Of a DNA stretch of 64,000 bases, positions 56,317 to 64,000 are shown piece by piece (the stretch's first letter is position 1; the number at the start of each line of letters is the position of its first letter). The position numbers and the translations under genes were made by a program. Location: the NCBI RefSeq assembly GCF_015100395.1, contig NZ_AP022847.1, forward strand, positions 62,001 through 126,000. Reading direction: 5' to 3'. The notes below the pieces were generated by a model. The model was not told the DNA's origin. It saw only the letters and a list, made by a program, of their open reading frames with translations, and did not search any database. This DNA is from Nitrosophilus alvini. Its GTDB lineage: Bacteria > Campylobacterota > Campylobacteria > Campylobacterales > Nitratiruptoraceae.

Positions 56317-58134
56317 ATGTTTTTTCCGGAAAGTATGCTCAGAGTAGAGATAATTATACCGAAAGAGCATCTTTATAAAGAGCTTGAAGCTATAGGAAAA
56401 GCCGGGTTACTTCATATCGACAAAAGTAAAGGTCGCTCCTTTTCTTACGAGCTTCAAAACAGAGTAAACAAGCTGTTGGGAGTTGTAGAAGGATATCTTA
56501 AATTTTTGGGATTTCAGAGCGAAATAAAAAAATACCCTCACATGGAAGAAGAGTTTGGTAAAAATCTTTCGGAAACGGAAAAAAGAGTCTCAATAATAGC
56601 CCCTAAGATAGAGGAACTTTCCAACGCTTTTAAAAAAGTAGAAAAAGAAGAGAAGATGATAGAGAGTGCCCGGGAATTTGCACAGTCGCTCAAAAATGAT
56701 ATAGATGTTGAAAAAATAGCCCGAAGCCTGGAGTTTATAGGTTTCAAATCCATTGTTCTGCCGAGTGAAAATATTGAAACTTTTATACTTGCTTTGAAAA
56801 GATACGATCCTTTTGTAGTCTATAACAGTTTAAGTTCCGGGACAAAAGCCGTTGCTCTTTTTTATGATATTTCGGATGAAAACCACGTAATAAACGCACT
56901 TACAAAACTGGAAGGAAACGAGATACCCAAAGACTATTTTTTGAAAGAAAAAATCGAGGAGATAAAATCGAGGAGAGAAAAGATTGAATCGGATCTTGAA
57001 AAGATAAAAAAACTGCATGGCGAGGAGCTGCTGGGTATCTATGCAAATCTGAAACTTATGCTCAAAATCTTTTCTGCCCGCGGGGCATTGCAAAAATCGG
57101 GAGAGAATTATCTGCTTTACGGATGGGTACCGAAAAAACAGGCAAATAAATTTGAAAGAGCTTTAAGATATGCACAGGTTATCTTTTCAAAACCGGGGGA
57201 GGATACGCCTGTTTTGCTCAAAACCCCGAAAATACTGAAACCTTTTGAGACCTTGATAAAAAACTTCTCATATCCAAGATATCAGGAGATAAATCCTACA
57301 GTCCCTTTTGCCGCGGCTTTTCTGATAATGTTCGGAGTAATGTTCGGTGATATAGGACATGGACTGGTCCTGATGCTTGCCGGTTTTTTTGTTTCCAAAA
57401 AATTTCCAAAATATGAAGATTTGGGAAAGATATATATACTTGCGGGAGCCAGTTCCGTTATATTCGGCTTTATGTATGGCTCGGTTTTCGGATTTCACGA
57501 TATTGTTCCGCACATTCTTTTCAACCCGGTTGAAAATGTTGATATGATCATATATTCCGGTATAGCCATAGGTGTCTTTTTTATTACACTCAGTTTTATT
57601 TTAAATATCATCTCTCTTGCAAGGAGAAAAAAACTCTCGGCTCTTATAATGGGCGAAGGGGGAGTTTTGTGGCTGCTTATATACTGGTTTGCCATAGGAA
57701 TAGCCGTAAAAGCCGTTATTCTTGAGATGCCTGTAAAGTATGAGCTCTATATTCTGGGTGTGCTACTCGGTTTTTTATTTATTGTTCTGTTTATGAAAAG
57801 AAAAGAGTTCGCCCAAAGTCTTTTGGATACTATTATGCAGATGTTCGAACATGCCGTAAATACTATCTCTTTTATAAGGCTCGGTGCATTTGCTCTGGCG
57901 CATGGAGCACTGTTTCTAGCTCTGTTCTCCATCGCGGATATAGTATCGAAAACCCAGGCAGGAGGAATTACATACTGGTTTATAATCCTTTTAGGAAATT
58001 GCTTTATAATTGTTTTAGAGGGTGTTGTTGTGACTATCCAGACACTGAGACTCGAATATTATGAGTTTTTCAAACGATTTTTCAAAGGAGGCGGTGAGCC
58101 TTACGAACCTTTTGTATTGGAGAGCGAAAAATGA
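56317..58134 (+). CDS. atpI: A/V-type ATPase membrane subunit I (a-like)
   Basis: The 605 residues have an N-terminal cytoplasmic half (1-320) with coiled coils that binds the stalks, and a C-terminal half with seven to eight helices. The essential arginine of the ion half-channel is in SFIRLGAFALAHGALF (about 510-525). NPTVPFAAAFLIMFGVMFGDIGHGLVL is another family mark. It is the stator of the proton or sodium path. Confidence 0.93.
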   Translation: MFFPESMLRVEIIIPKEHLYKELEAIGKAGLLHIDKSKGRSFSYELQNRVNKLLGVVEGYLKFLGFQSEIKKYPHMEEEFGKNLSETEKRVSIIAPKIEELSNAFKKVEKEEKMIESAREFAQSLKNDIDVEKIARSLEFIGFKSIVLPSENIETFILALKRYDPFVVYNSLSSGTKAVALFYDISDENHVINALTKLEGNEIPKDYFLKEKIEEIKSRREKIESDLEKIKKLHGEELLGIYANLKLMLKIFSARGALQKSGENYLLYGWVPKKQANKFERALRYAQVIFSKPGEDTPVLLKTPKILKPFETLIKNFSYPRYQEINPTVPFAAAFLIMFGVMFGDIGHGLVLMLAGFFVSKKFPKYEDLGKIYILAGASSVIFGFMYGSVFGFHDIVPHILFNPVENVDMIIYSGIAIGVFFITLSFILNIISLARRKKLSALIMGEGGVLWLLIYWFAIGIAVKAVILEMPVKYELYILGVLLGFLFIVLFMKRKEFAQSLLDTIMQMFEHAVNTISFIRLGAFALAHGALFLALFSIADIVSKTQAGGITYWFIILLGNCFIIVLEGVVVTIQTLRLEYYEFFKRFFKGGGEPYEPFVLESEK

Positions 58135-58406
58135 AAAAATTACCGGTTATCTTTTTATTTATGGCACTGCCTGCCGTTTTGATGGCAGATGACAACGGAT
58201 GGGCATATATAGCCGCTGCTTTGTCTGTAGGGCTTGCATGTATTGCGGCAGGTATAGCTGTTGGGCTTGTAGGAGCTTCAGCTATGGGGACAATGGGAGA
58301 AAAACCGGAAATTTCAGGCAGAGCACTCATATTCCTGGGTCTTGCCGAAGGAATCGCCATCTACGGCCTTATAGTATCTATTATGATTTTGGGAAAGATA
58401 GATTGA
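58131..58406 (+). CDS. atpK: A/V-type ATPase proteolipid subunit K (c-ring)
   Basis: The 91 residues have an N-terminal signal-like stretch (MKKLPVIFLFMALPAVLMA), then one hairpin of two helices (27-52 and 62-88) with the ion-binding Glu73 in LGLAEGIAIYG. The usual Na+-type glutamine in the first helix is not evident, which favours H+ (weak inference). The four-base ATGA overlap continues the operon. Confidence 0.9.
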   Translation: MKKLPVIFLFMALPAVLMADDNGWAYIAAALSVGLACIAAGIAVGLVGASAMGTMGEKPEISGRALIFLGLAEGIAIYGLIVSIMILGKID

Positions 58407-58705
58407 AACTTTTTTTTCTGGGTAATAAAGAGGAGTGTCTAGGTTTTTCTCTGGCCGGTGCGCAGAGTATTCAGGTGCGAAATGAAGATGATTTTGTTGA
58501 AACTATGGAAAAACTGCTCAAAGAGAAAGATACAGGCGTCATTATCGCTGCAGACCGCTTTTTTGAAGTCTACTCTTTGAAGTTTTCCAAAAAAAGAAAG
58601 AAAAAAGCTGTTCCGGCTGTTGTTTTTGTTCCTTCAATAGAGGGCAAACATATAAAAAGAGATATAAAAGGATATATATCAGGTGTACTCGGAATCAGAC
58701 TTTGA
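58403..58705 (+). CDS. atpF: A/V-type ATPase subunit F
   Basis: The 100 residues start at TTG, overlapping the atpK stop (TTGA). The Rossmann-like pattern KLFFLGNKEECLGFSLAGAQSIQV, then DDFVETMEKLL and TGVIIAADRFFEV, and a strand VPAVVFVPSIEG, fit the CheY-like central-stalk subunit F. The upstream open frame is a shadow of atpK. It is easy to miss because of the TTG start. Confidence 0.85.
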   Translation: MKLFFLGNKEECLGFSLAGAQSIQVRNEDDFVETMEKLLKEKDTGVIIAADRFFEVYSLKFSKKRKKKAVPAVVFVPSIEGKHIKRDIKGYISGVLGIRL

Positions 58706-59222
58706 AAACTTTTCAAGAAAGATACTCTCTTCGGCTAAAAACAGAGCAGAAGAAATTTTGGAAGAAGCACGGGAGTATGCCAGAAAAAAGATAGAAAATG
58801 CACAAAATGAGGCCCTTGCCACTCTTAATGAGGCTGCTATAAAACTGCGAAAAGAAGCCGAATCTTTTAAGAAAGAGGAGTATACAAAACTTGAATCGGA
58901 ATTAAAAATAGATTGGCAGCTCTTTTTATCAGATATAAAGGCCGCCGTTTTGGCGGATACTCTAAAAGAGATAGAGCGAAATTTCGAAAAAATGGCCGGA
59001 TGTTTTTTAAAATGGCTCAAAGAGATTTATAAAGAAGGTAATTTGACGGTTTATGAAAATCTTGAAACCGAAGGGTTTGATAATTTCAATATAACAAAAA
59101 CTCCGCAAAAAATCGTAAAGTTTTCAAAAGAAAATATTATCATAGAGTTCAGTCCCGAATCTGTGATGGAAGAGTTTTCTGTAATGATAGATGAAGAGCT
59201 CTCAAAACATATAGAGGTTTAG
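58683..59222 (+). CDS. atpE: A/V-type ATPase peripheral stalk subunit E
   Basis: The 179 residues have a long N-terminal coiled coil (FSRKILSSAKNRAEEILEEAREYARKKIENAQNEALATLNEA) and a C-terminal globular domain (NIIIEFSPESVMEEFSVMIDEELSKHIEV) typical of vATP-synt_E. It pairs with subunit H. The GTG start lies 23 bases inside atpF with AAAGGA upstream. Confidence 0.85.
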   Translation: MYSESDFENFSRKILSSAKNRAEEILEEAREYARKKIENAQNEALATLNEAAIKLRKEAESFKKEEYTKLESELKIDWQLFLSDIKAAVLADTLKEIERNFEKMAGCFLKWLKEIYKEGNLTVYENLETEGFDNFNITKTPQKIVKFSKENIIIEFSPESVMEEFSVMIDEELSKHIEV

Positions 59223-60962
59223 ATGCCGTATATATCATATATTTCCGGTCCTGTTGTCAGAGTTTCTCTGGATGGAGAAAAAGCGAGTCTTTATGAGCTT
59301 GCTTTTGTGGGAGAGGCGGGTCTTATCGCCGAAGTTGTTGAGGTTTCAAAGAATGAAGCAGTTTTGCAGGTATATGAAAACAGTGAAGGACTGAAACTTA
59401 AAGAGAGCGTAAAATTTACCGGCGAAATGTTTTGTGCGCATCTTGGGCCAGGCCTTTTGGGATCAGTTTTTGACGGGATTCAAAGACCTCTGGATAAAAT
59501 CGGCGAAAAGATACAAAAAGGTTTGATGCTATACTCTTTGGATAAAGAGCGTAGATGGCATTTCAAACCTGTTAAAAAAGTAGGCGATGAGGTGTTGCCG
59601 GGAGAGTGTGTAGGAGAGGTCCGTGAGCGCGGCCTCATCCATAAAATCATGCTTCCTTCCGATACCAAAGGAGTTATAGAGTATATTTCTTGCGAGGGAG
59701 AGTACGGAATAAAAGAGGAGATTCTTCGCCTTGAAAACGGCTTTTCGATGAGTATGGTGCAAAAAGTTCCTCTAAGAATTCCAAGAGAGTTTAAAAGCCG
59801 TGAAAGTTCGTACGAGCCTCTTCTTACGGGACAAAGAATAATCGATTTTCTGTTTCCGGTTGCAAAAGGTGGAGCCGCCTCAATTCCAGGAGGATTCGGT
59901 ACGGGAAAGACAATTTTGCAGCAGACTCTTGCAAAATGGAGTGATGCCGATGTTATCGTATATGTAGGATGCGGCGAAAGAGGCAACGAAATGACGGAGG
60001 TTCTTGAAGAGTTTCCGGAACTCAGCGATCCAAGAAGCGGCAAAAAACTTATCGACAGAACAGTCCTGATAGCAAATACTTCGGATATGCCGGTCTCTGC
60101 CAGAGGCGCTTCCATACTTTTGGGTCTGACAATTGCCGAATATTACCGTGATATGGGCTATCATGTGGCTCTTATGGCCGATTCAACCTCAAGATGGGCC
60201 GAAGCTATGAGGGAGATTTCAGGCAGAATGAACGAACTGCCGGCCGAAGAGGGTTTTCCAGCTTATCTTGCTTCAAGCATAGCCGCCATATATGAAAGAG
60301 CAGGAATGGTGGAGACGCTGGACTCAAACAGAGGTTCGGTTACGATCATAGGTGCGGTATCACCTCCCGGAGGCGATCTTTCCGAGCCTGTCACAAGAAA
60401 CACCAGGCGTTATACAAACGCTTTCTGGGCTCTTGACAGGGAGCTTGCAAGTTCAAGGTTTTTCCCTGCCATAAACTACAATCAAAGTTACAGTGCATAT
60501 GCAAATATCTTGAAAGAGTGGTGGGACAGAGTTGATGAAAATGCTTCCGCACTAAGAGAGTGGATGCTTTGGGTTTTACAGAAAGACTCATCTTTGCAAA
60601 AAATCGTAAAACTTTTGGGAACTGAAGCGCTGCCTGAAGAGCAGAAACTGTTGGTGGAAACCGCTTCGCTGATAAAAGAGATTTTTCTGCAGCAGAATGC
60701 TTTTGACGCGATAGACGCCTATTCGACTCCTGAGAGAATCATAAAGATGGCAAAAATAATCTGCACAATCCAAAGAGTATGGCAAAAATGCTACAAACAA
60801 AGACGTATTCCCGTGGAAGTTCTCAAGTCTCAGCCAGTTGTATCGGAGTTTGCAAGAGCAAAGTTTGAAATAAAAAATGAGGAATTGGAAAAGTATGATG
60901 AGATTGAACAGAGGGTTATAAAGAGTTTTGATAAACTTATCGAAGAGTACGGCAGGAAATGA
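59223..60962 (+). CDS. atpA: A/V-type ATPase catalytic subunit A
   Basis: The 579 residues have the P-loop [17 protein letters not shown] (about 222-238), catalytic Glu in [27 protein letters not shown], and the non-homologous insert at about 110-190 ([22 protein letters not shown]) that distinguishes A/V-type A from F-type beta. Length is standard for the family. It hydrolyses or makes ATP. Confidence 0.97.
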   Translation: MPYISYISGPVVRVSLDGEKASLYELAFVGEAGLIAEVVEVSKNEAVLQVYENSEGLKLKESVKFTGEMFCAHLGPGLLGSVFDGIQRPLDKIGEKIQKGLMLYSLDKERRWHFKPVKKVGDEVLPGECVGEVRERGLIHKIMLPSDTKGVIEYISCEGEYGIKEEILRLENGFSMSMVQKVPLRIPREFKSRESSYEPLLTGQRIIDFLFPVAKGGAASIPGGFGTGKTILQQTLAKWSDADVIVYVGCGERGNEMTEVLEEFPELSDPRSGKKLIDRTVLIANTSDMPVSARGASILLGLTIAEYYRDMGYHVALMADSTSRWAEAMREISGRMNELPAEEGFPAYLASSIAAIYERAGMVETLDSNRGSVTIIGAVSPPGGDLSEPVTRNTRRYTNAFWALDRELASSRFFPAINYNQSYSAYANILKEWWDRVDENASALREWMLWVLQKDSSLQKIVKLLGTEALPEEQKLLVETASLIKEIFLQQNAFDAIDAYSTPERIIKMAKIICTIQRVWQKCYKQRRIPVEVLKSQPVVSEFARAKFEIKNEELEKYDEIEQRVIKSFDKLIEEYGRK

Positions 60963-60963
60963 T

Positions 60964-62337
60964 ATGTTTATAGAGTACAAGGGGGCTTTGAGGATAAAAG
61001 GCAATCTTCTCTTTTTTGAAACTGTAGAGGATGTGGCCTACGGAGAAAAAGTACTGATAAAATATCAGGGTCGTGAAATATACGGCAGAGTCGCCGCTGT
61101 GGGAGAAAAGACAACCCTTATAGAGATACTTGGCACCACCTACGGTATCGGAGTGGAAGGGCTAAGGGTAAAGTACAGCAAAGAGCCTTTTATGATAGGA
61201 GTCGGAAGGTCTATGCTGGGACGTATATTTGATGCGTTTGCCGAACCGATAGACGCAATGGGACCTGTCGTGATAGAAGATAGGCTGGATATTTCAGGTT
61301 CGGCCTACAATCCGGCAAAAAGAGTCCATCCAAGAGACTATGTGCATACAGGAATAAGTGCCATAGATGGTCTCAACACTCTTGTAAAAGGACAAAAACT
61401 TCCCATATTTGCACTGTCAGGGGTTTCAACTGACGAACTTGTTGCACAGATAGTAAGACAGATAGGGGCTGCACATAAAAAAAGTGCTGTCGTGTTTGCA
61501 GCCATAGGAATAAAACATGAAAATGCAGACTTTTTTATCAAAAACATAATGGCGAGCGGTCAGTATAAAAATACCGCTGTTTTCATTAACAGAGCGGATG
61601 AGCCCAGTGTAAATTCACTATTGTTGGCAAGAAGCGCACTTACTTTGGCGGAATACCTTGCTTTTGAGCATGGATATGATGTTGTGACAGTTTTGTACGA
61701 TATGTCCAATTATTGTGACGCTTTACGGGAAATTTCGGCAAAAAGGGAAGAGATTCCCAGTAGAAAAGGGTATCCCGGATATATGTACAGCGATCTTGCG
61801 ACAATATATGAAAGAGCCGGTATTATGAAAGAAAAACCGGGCTCTTTGACACAGATTCCGGTATTGACAATGCCCGACGACGATATAACCCATCCCATCC
61901 CTGATCTGACCGGATATATAACCGAAGGTCAGATAGTACTAGACAGGGGGCTTCATCAGATGGGGATTTATCCTCCCATAAACGTGCTGACATCTTTGTC
62001 GAGACTTATGAACAAAGGAATCGATAAAGTTCATCAAAGAGAGTCAAACCAGCTCTATGCCGCATATTCCAAAGCCAAAAGAGCGCAGATGCTCTCTTCC
62101 ATAGTGGGAGAAGAGGAGATATCCGAAACTGATAAAAAATATCTGGAATTTGGTCGGGCTTTTGAAAAAGAGTTTATTTCGCAGGGAAATTATGAAAACA
62201 GAACGTTGGAGGAAACTTTGGATATAGGCTGGAAGCTTTTGGGAATGCTTCCCGATATAGAACTGACCCGTCTAAAACCGGAAGATATTAAAAGATATAT
62301 AGATGGCAAGAGAAAACAGCAAAACGGCACTTCTTGA
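60964..62337 (+). CDS. atpB: A/V-type ATPase regulatory subunit B
   Basis: The 457 residues start at the ATG at 60964 with AGGAAATG upstream; the open frame from 60928 lies in atpA. The non-catalytic nucleotide site lacks a P-loop ([18 protein letters not shown]). [41 protein letters not shown] and [37 protein letters not shown] are highly conserved. Confidence 0.96.
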   Translation: MFIEYKGALRIKGNLLFFETVEDVAYGEKVLIKYQGREIYGRVAAVGEKTTLIEILGTTYGIGVEGLRVKYSKEPFMIGVGRSMLGRIFDAFAEPIDAMGPVVIEDRLDISGSAYNPAKRVHPRDYVHTGISAIDGLNTLVKGQKLPIFALSGVSTDELVAQIVRQIGAAHKKSAVVFAAIGIKHENADFFIKNIMASGQYKNTAVFINRADEPSVNSLLLARSALTLAEYLAFEHGYDVVTVLYDMSNYCDALREISAKREEIPSRKGYPGYMYSDLATIYERAGIMKEKPGSLTQIPVLTMPDDDITHPIPDLTGYITEGQIVLDRGLHQMGIYPPINVLTSLSRLMNKGIDKVHQRESNQLYAAYSKAKRAQMLSSIVGEEEISETDKKYLEFGRAFEKEFISQGNYENRTLEETLDIGWKLLGMLPDIELTRLKPEDIKRYIDGKRKQQNGTS

Positions 62338-62920
62338 ACTCAAAACCGAACTTGAGGTTGCATCCGGTGGCGAAGAGATACTTGAACAGAAAAGAAATAT
62401 CCTTTTAAAAGAGATAATCTCTTTGCTGGATGTAGTGGACGAAAAGCGCAAAATTGCAGACGAAATGGTGGTAAAAAGCTATCGTCATCTTATCAAGGCT
62501 TTTATGGAGAGCGGATACGAGAGAGTTGAGAAAGAGAGCGCTCTGGTGAAGTTTGATGCTGAGCTGAGTGTGGTTTCCAAAAGTTTTATAGGCATAGTCG
62601 TTCCGGAAGTCTATTTCAAAAAAAAGAAGAAAGAGCTTCCTGTAGGATATGTTTCAGAATCCGTCTATATCGATATTGCACGGAATTCTTTTGCAAAGGC
62701 TCTCGAACTTATTCTAGAACTTTCAAGCATAGAGATAAAAGTCTGGAGGCTTGCTGAAGAACTTAAAAAAACGGTTATAAGGGTAAACGCTCTTAAAAAC
62801 TACTATCTTCCAAAATACAAAAATGAGATAAAAAGGATAAGTTCTTCTCTTGAAGAGTCTGAAAGAGAGTTTTTGGCAGTTTTAAAAATTTTACAAAAGA
62901 GAATCGAACCTTTTGAATAA
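62303..62920 (+). CDS. atpD: A/V-type ATPase central rotor subunit D
   Basis: The 205 residues are two long helices. The N-terminal [32 protein letters not shown] resembles the conserved TRMxLLxLKxxLxxAxxGxxLLKxKRDxL, and the C-terminal RRVNALKN-like [21 protein letters not shown] matches the conserved RVNALE block. The ATG is 35 bases inside atpB; the usual TR at the start is ENSKT. It is the last ATPase gene and converges with the next gene. Confidence 0.9.
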   Translation: MARENSKTALLELKTELEVASGGEEILEQKRNILLKEIISLLDVVDEKRKIADEMVVKSYRHLIKAFMESGYERVEKESALVKFDAELSVVSKSFIGIVVPEVYFKKKKKELPVGYVSESVYIDIARNSFAKALELILELSSIEIKVWRLAEELKKTVIRVNALKNYYLPKYKNEIKRISSSLEESEREFLAVLKILQKRIEPFE

Positions 62921-62981
62921 ATTCAGCTGTTCAGTTTTGTTAAAAAGGATTTTGCAATAGACTTTAATAGAGTAGTGCCAA

Positions 62982-63647
62982 TCACTGTAAAATCCGGGCT
63001 AATATCTCTTTTTGTTCTTCTATGGTATAGTTGAATTTGAATTCCGCTTCTTTCAAATAATAGAAAAAATTTTCACTCTCTACTCCTTTGAATTTGACTA
63101 TAAACTCTTCGAAAAAATCCCAGAATTCGGTTATGAGGTTAAGTCTTTTTTCAAGTTTTGCGATTTTATTGAATCTTAAAAATTGTGAAAGCTGGTTGTA
63201 GTAGACATCTTCGATACCGTCTTGCAAAAAAGCGCTTTTGTATTTTTTCAGATCCGGCATCAGGAGGTTATAGACTTTGCCGCCGTAGTCGAATGTCAGG
63301 AAATTCTGTGCATCGAAAATATATTTTTTTTCTTTTCTTTTGCTTCTTTCAAGATACATATATTCGTCAAACTCTTTAACCTCTTTTTTTTTCTGGTACT
63401 CCTCTTCAAGAAAAAGTGCTATCTTTTTTCTGAAGAGATCATATCTTTTTTTGACAGTTGCATAATTTGCCCCGATTTTTTTTGAGCATTCATATGCGTT
63501 TAATCCGCTGCAAAAGGCTTCTATGACAGCAGTATCGAGAGCTATTTTTTTTGGGCTCATCTTTTTTTTGCATTTTGAACATTTGAGTTGTCCGCTTTTA
63601 AGCCTGTAAAGCTTTTCATTTTTGCAGTATATGCACTCTTTAATCAT
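62982..63647 (-). CDS. Zinc-ribbon/helix-turn-helix protein, transposase-like N-terminus
   Basis: The protein has 221 residues. The N-terminal zinc ribbon CIYCKNEKLYRLKSGQLKCSKC resembles the IS1595/InsA-type transposase ribbon, followed by MSPKK and an HTH (ALDTAVIEAFCSGLNAYECSKKIGANYATVKKRYDLFRKKI). The rest lacks an obvious DDE catalytic triad, and there are no terminal repeats nearby, so it may be a domesticated or regulatory protein. The ATG at 63647 gives an ATGA overlap with the upstream gene; an alternative is 63671. Confidence 0.6.
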   Translation of the reverse strand: MIKECIYCKNEKLYRLKSGQLKCSKCKKKMSPKKIALDTAVIEAFCSGLNAYECSKKIGANYATVKKRYDLFRKKIALFLEEEYQKKKEVKEFDEYMYLERSKRKEKKYIFDAQNFLTFDYGGKVYNLLMPDLKKYKSAFLQDGIEDVYYNQLSQFLRFNKIAKLEKRLNLITEFWDFFEEFIVKFKGVESENFFYYLKEAEFKFNYTIEEQKEILARILQ

Positions 63648-64000
63648 GTTTTTGTGCTGCTTTTTTGCCATACAATTTTTTTGCCAAAACCCATTGTATT
63701 ATCCGTCATCTTTATAAATTCAAGCTCTATTGTCCAAAGTATGGGGTTCGCTACTTTTGCAAAGGGAAATTTTTTAAAATAGCACTCTTTTTGCTCTTTG
63801 GTTATACTGTTTTGCAATTGGCCTGTAAACTGGATACCTTGTATTTTTCCTATATTTTTTGTCTCTTTGGAGATTGTTCCTGCCACATTTGGATTTTTCA
63901 GAGCTTCCTGCATATGCCTCGTCTCTATGTCAGAAGCAAAAACCAAAACAGCGCCGCAACTCTCATATGCATAAAAACAGCTTGCGCAATATGGGCTTTT
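63644..64000 (-). CDS. Pyridoxamine-phosphate-oxidase-like protein (5' end outside window)
   Basis: The frame is open to the right edge. The visible 118 residues start ...KSPYCASCFYAYESCGAVLVFASDIETRHMQEALKNPNVAGTI, as in FMN-binding split-barrel (PPOX/YhbP-like) proteins, and continue IGKIQGIQFTGQL and ILWTIELEFIKMTDNTMGFGKKIVWQ. A TTG at 63946 is internal, not the start. Cys residues near the visible start may be functional. It probably forms an operon with the zinc-ribbon gene. Confidence 0.65.
   Translation of the reverse strand, partial: KSPYCASCFYAYESCGAVLVFASDIETRHMQEALKNPNVAGTISKETKNIGKIQGIQFTGQLQNSITKEQKECYFKKFPFAKVANPILWTIELEFIKMTDNTMGFGKKIVWQKSSTKT

Overview
The window looks like a chromosomal segment of a hydrogen- and sulfur-oxidising Campylobacterota (formerly Epsilonproteobacteria). 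The supporting evidence is an AT-rich genome with very dense genes, two sulfide:quinone-reductase-like flavoproteins, a Wolinella-type hydABCDE [NiFe] hydrogenase operon, CcoG for cbb3 oxidase assembly, NifS/NifU iron-sulfur assembly, a HemJ-type protoporphyrinogen oxidase, and the tig-clpP-def-comM gene order. The genus cannot be fixed by eye; Hydrogenimonas-, Sulfurovum- or Nitratiruptor-like organisms would all fit.

Layout. 1-9.9 kb: end of an aldo/keto reductase, a resolvase-like regulator overlapping ccoG, an SQR-like flavoprotein, a rhodanese, a probable structured RNA, pyrG-recJ, and a Tat-exported type II-like SQR with a small membrane protein. 10-16 kb: bpt, then a striking single-polypeptide fusion of a CPA2-type cation/proton antiporter to a complete Ca2+-type P-ATPase, overlapping a DUF4010/MgtC-like membrane gene. 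16-30 kb: housekeeping genes (nifSU, folE, tig-clpP-def-comM, yeiH and its divergent LysR, nnrD-purN, thiG, an NSS symporter) and a five-gene tRNA cluster behind a consensus promoter. 30-34 kb: an accessory island with unknown proteins, a 43-residue lipoprotein missed by size cut-offs, an integron attC-like hairpin, a cassette-like ORF and an AbiC-type abortive infection protein. 34-37 kb: nnrS, tpx and a cation diffusion facilitator.

37-53 kb is a coherent hydrogen/nickel region. A six-gene nickel ECF uptake operon includes its own outer-membrane barrel. It is followed by an operon of a TetR regulator and a cytoplasmic HupUV-like sensor hydrogenase, rpsU on the opposite strand, hydABCDE (respiratory hydrogenase, its maturation protease and a degenerate HypF paralogue) and hypF. 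The nickel operon and hydA promoters share the inverted repeat TGAAT-N4-ATTCA just after their -10 boxes. I propose that this links nickel uptake and hydrogenase expression, perhaps through the TetR gene lying between them.

53-64 kb: hemJ, a ten-repeat Sel1 lipid-free secreted protein, and a complete nine-gene A/V-type ATPase operon (H-C-I-K-F-E-A-B-D). This is unusual for a lineage that normally relies on F-type ATP synthase. The window ends with a zinc-ribbon/HTH protein and the 3' part of a pyridoxamine-phosphate-oxidase-like gene.

The strongest candidates for undescribed biology are the antiporter-P-ATPase fusion, the proposed TetR-HupUV hydrogen/nickel regulatory circuit with its shared operator, and the A/V-ATPase operon. 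All calls are by eye, with no database search.
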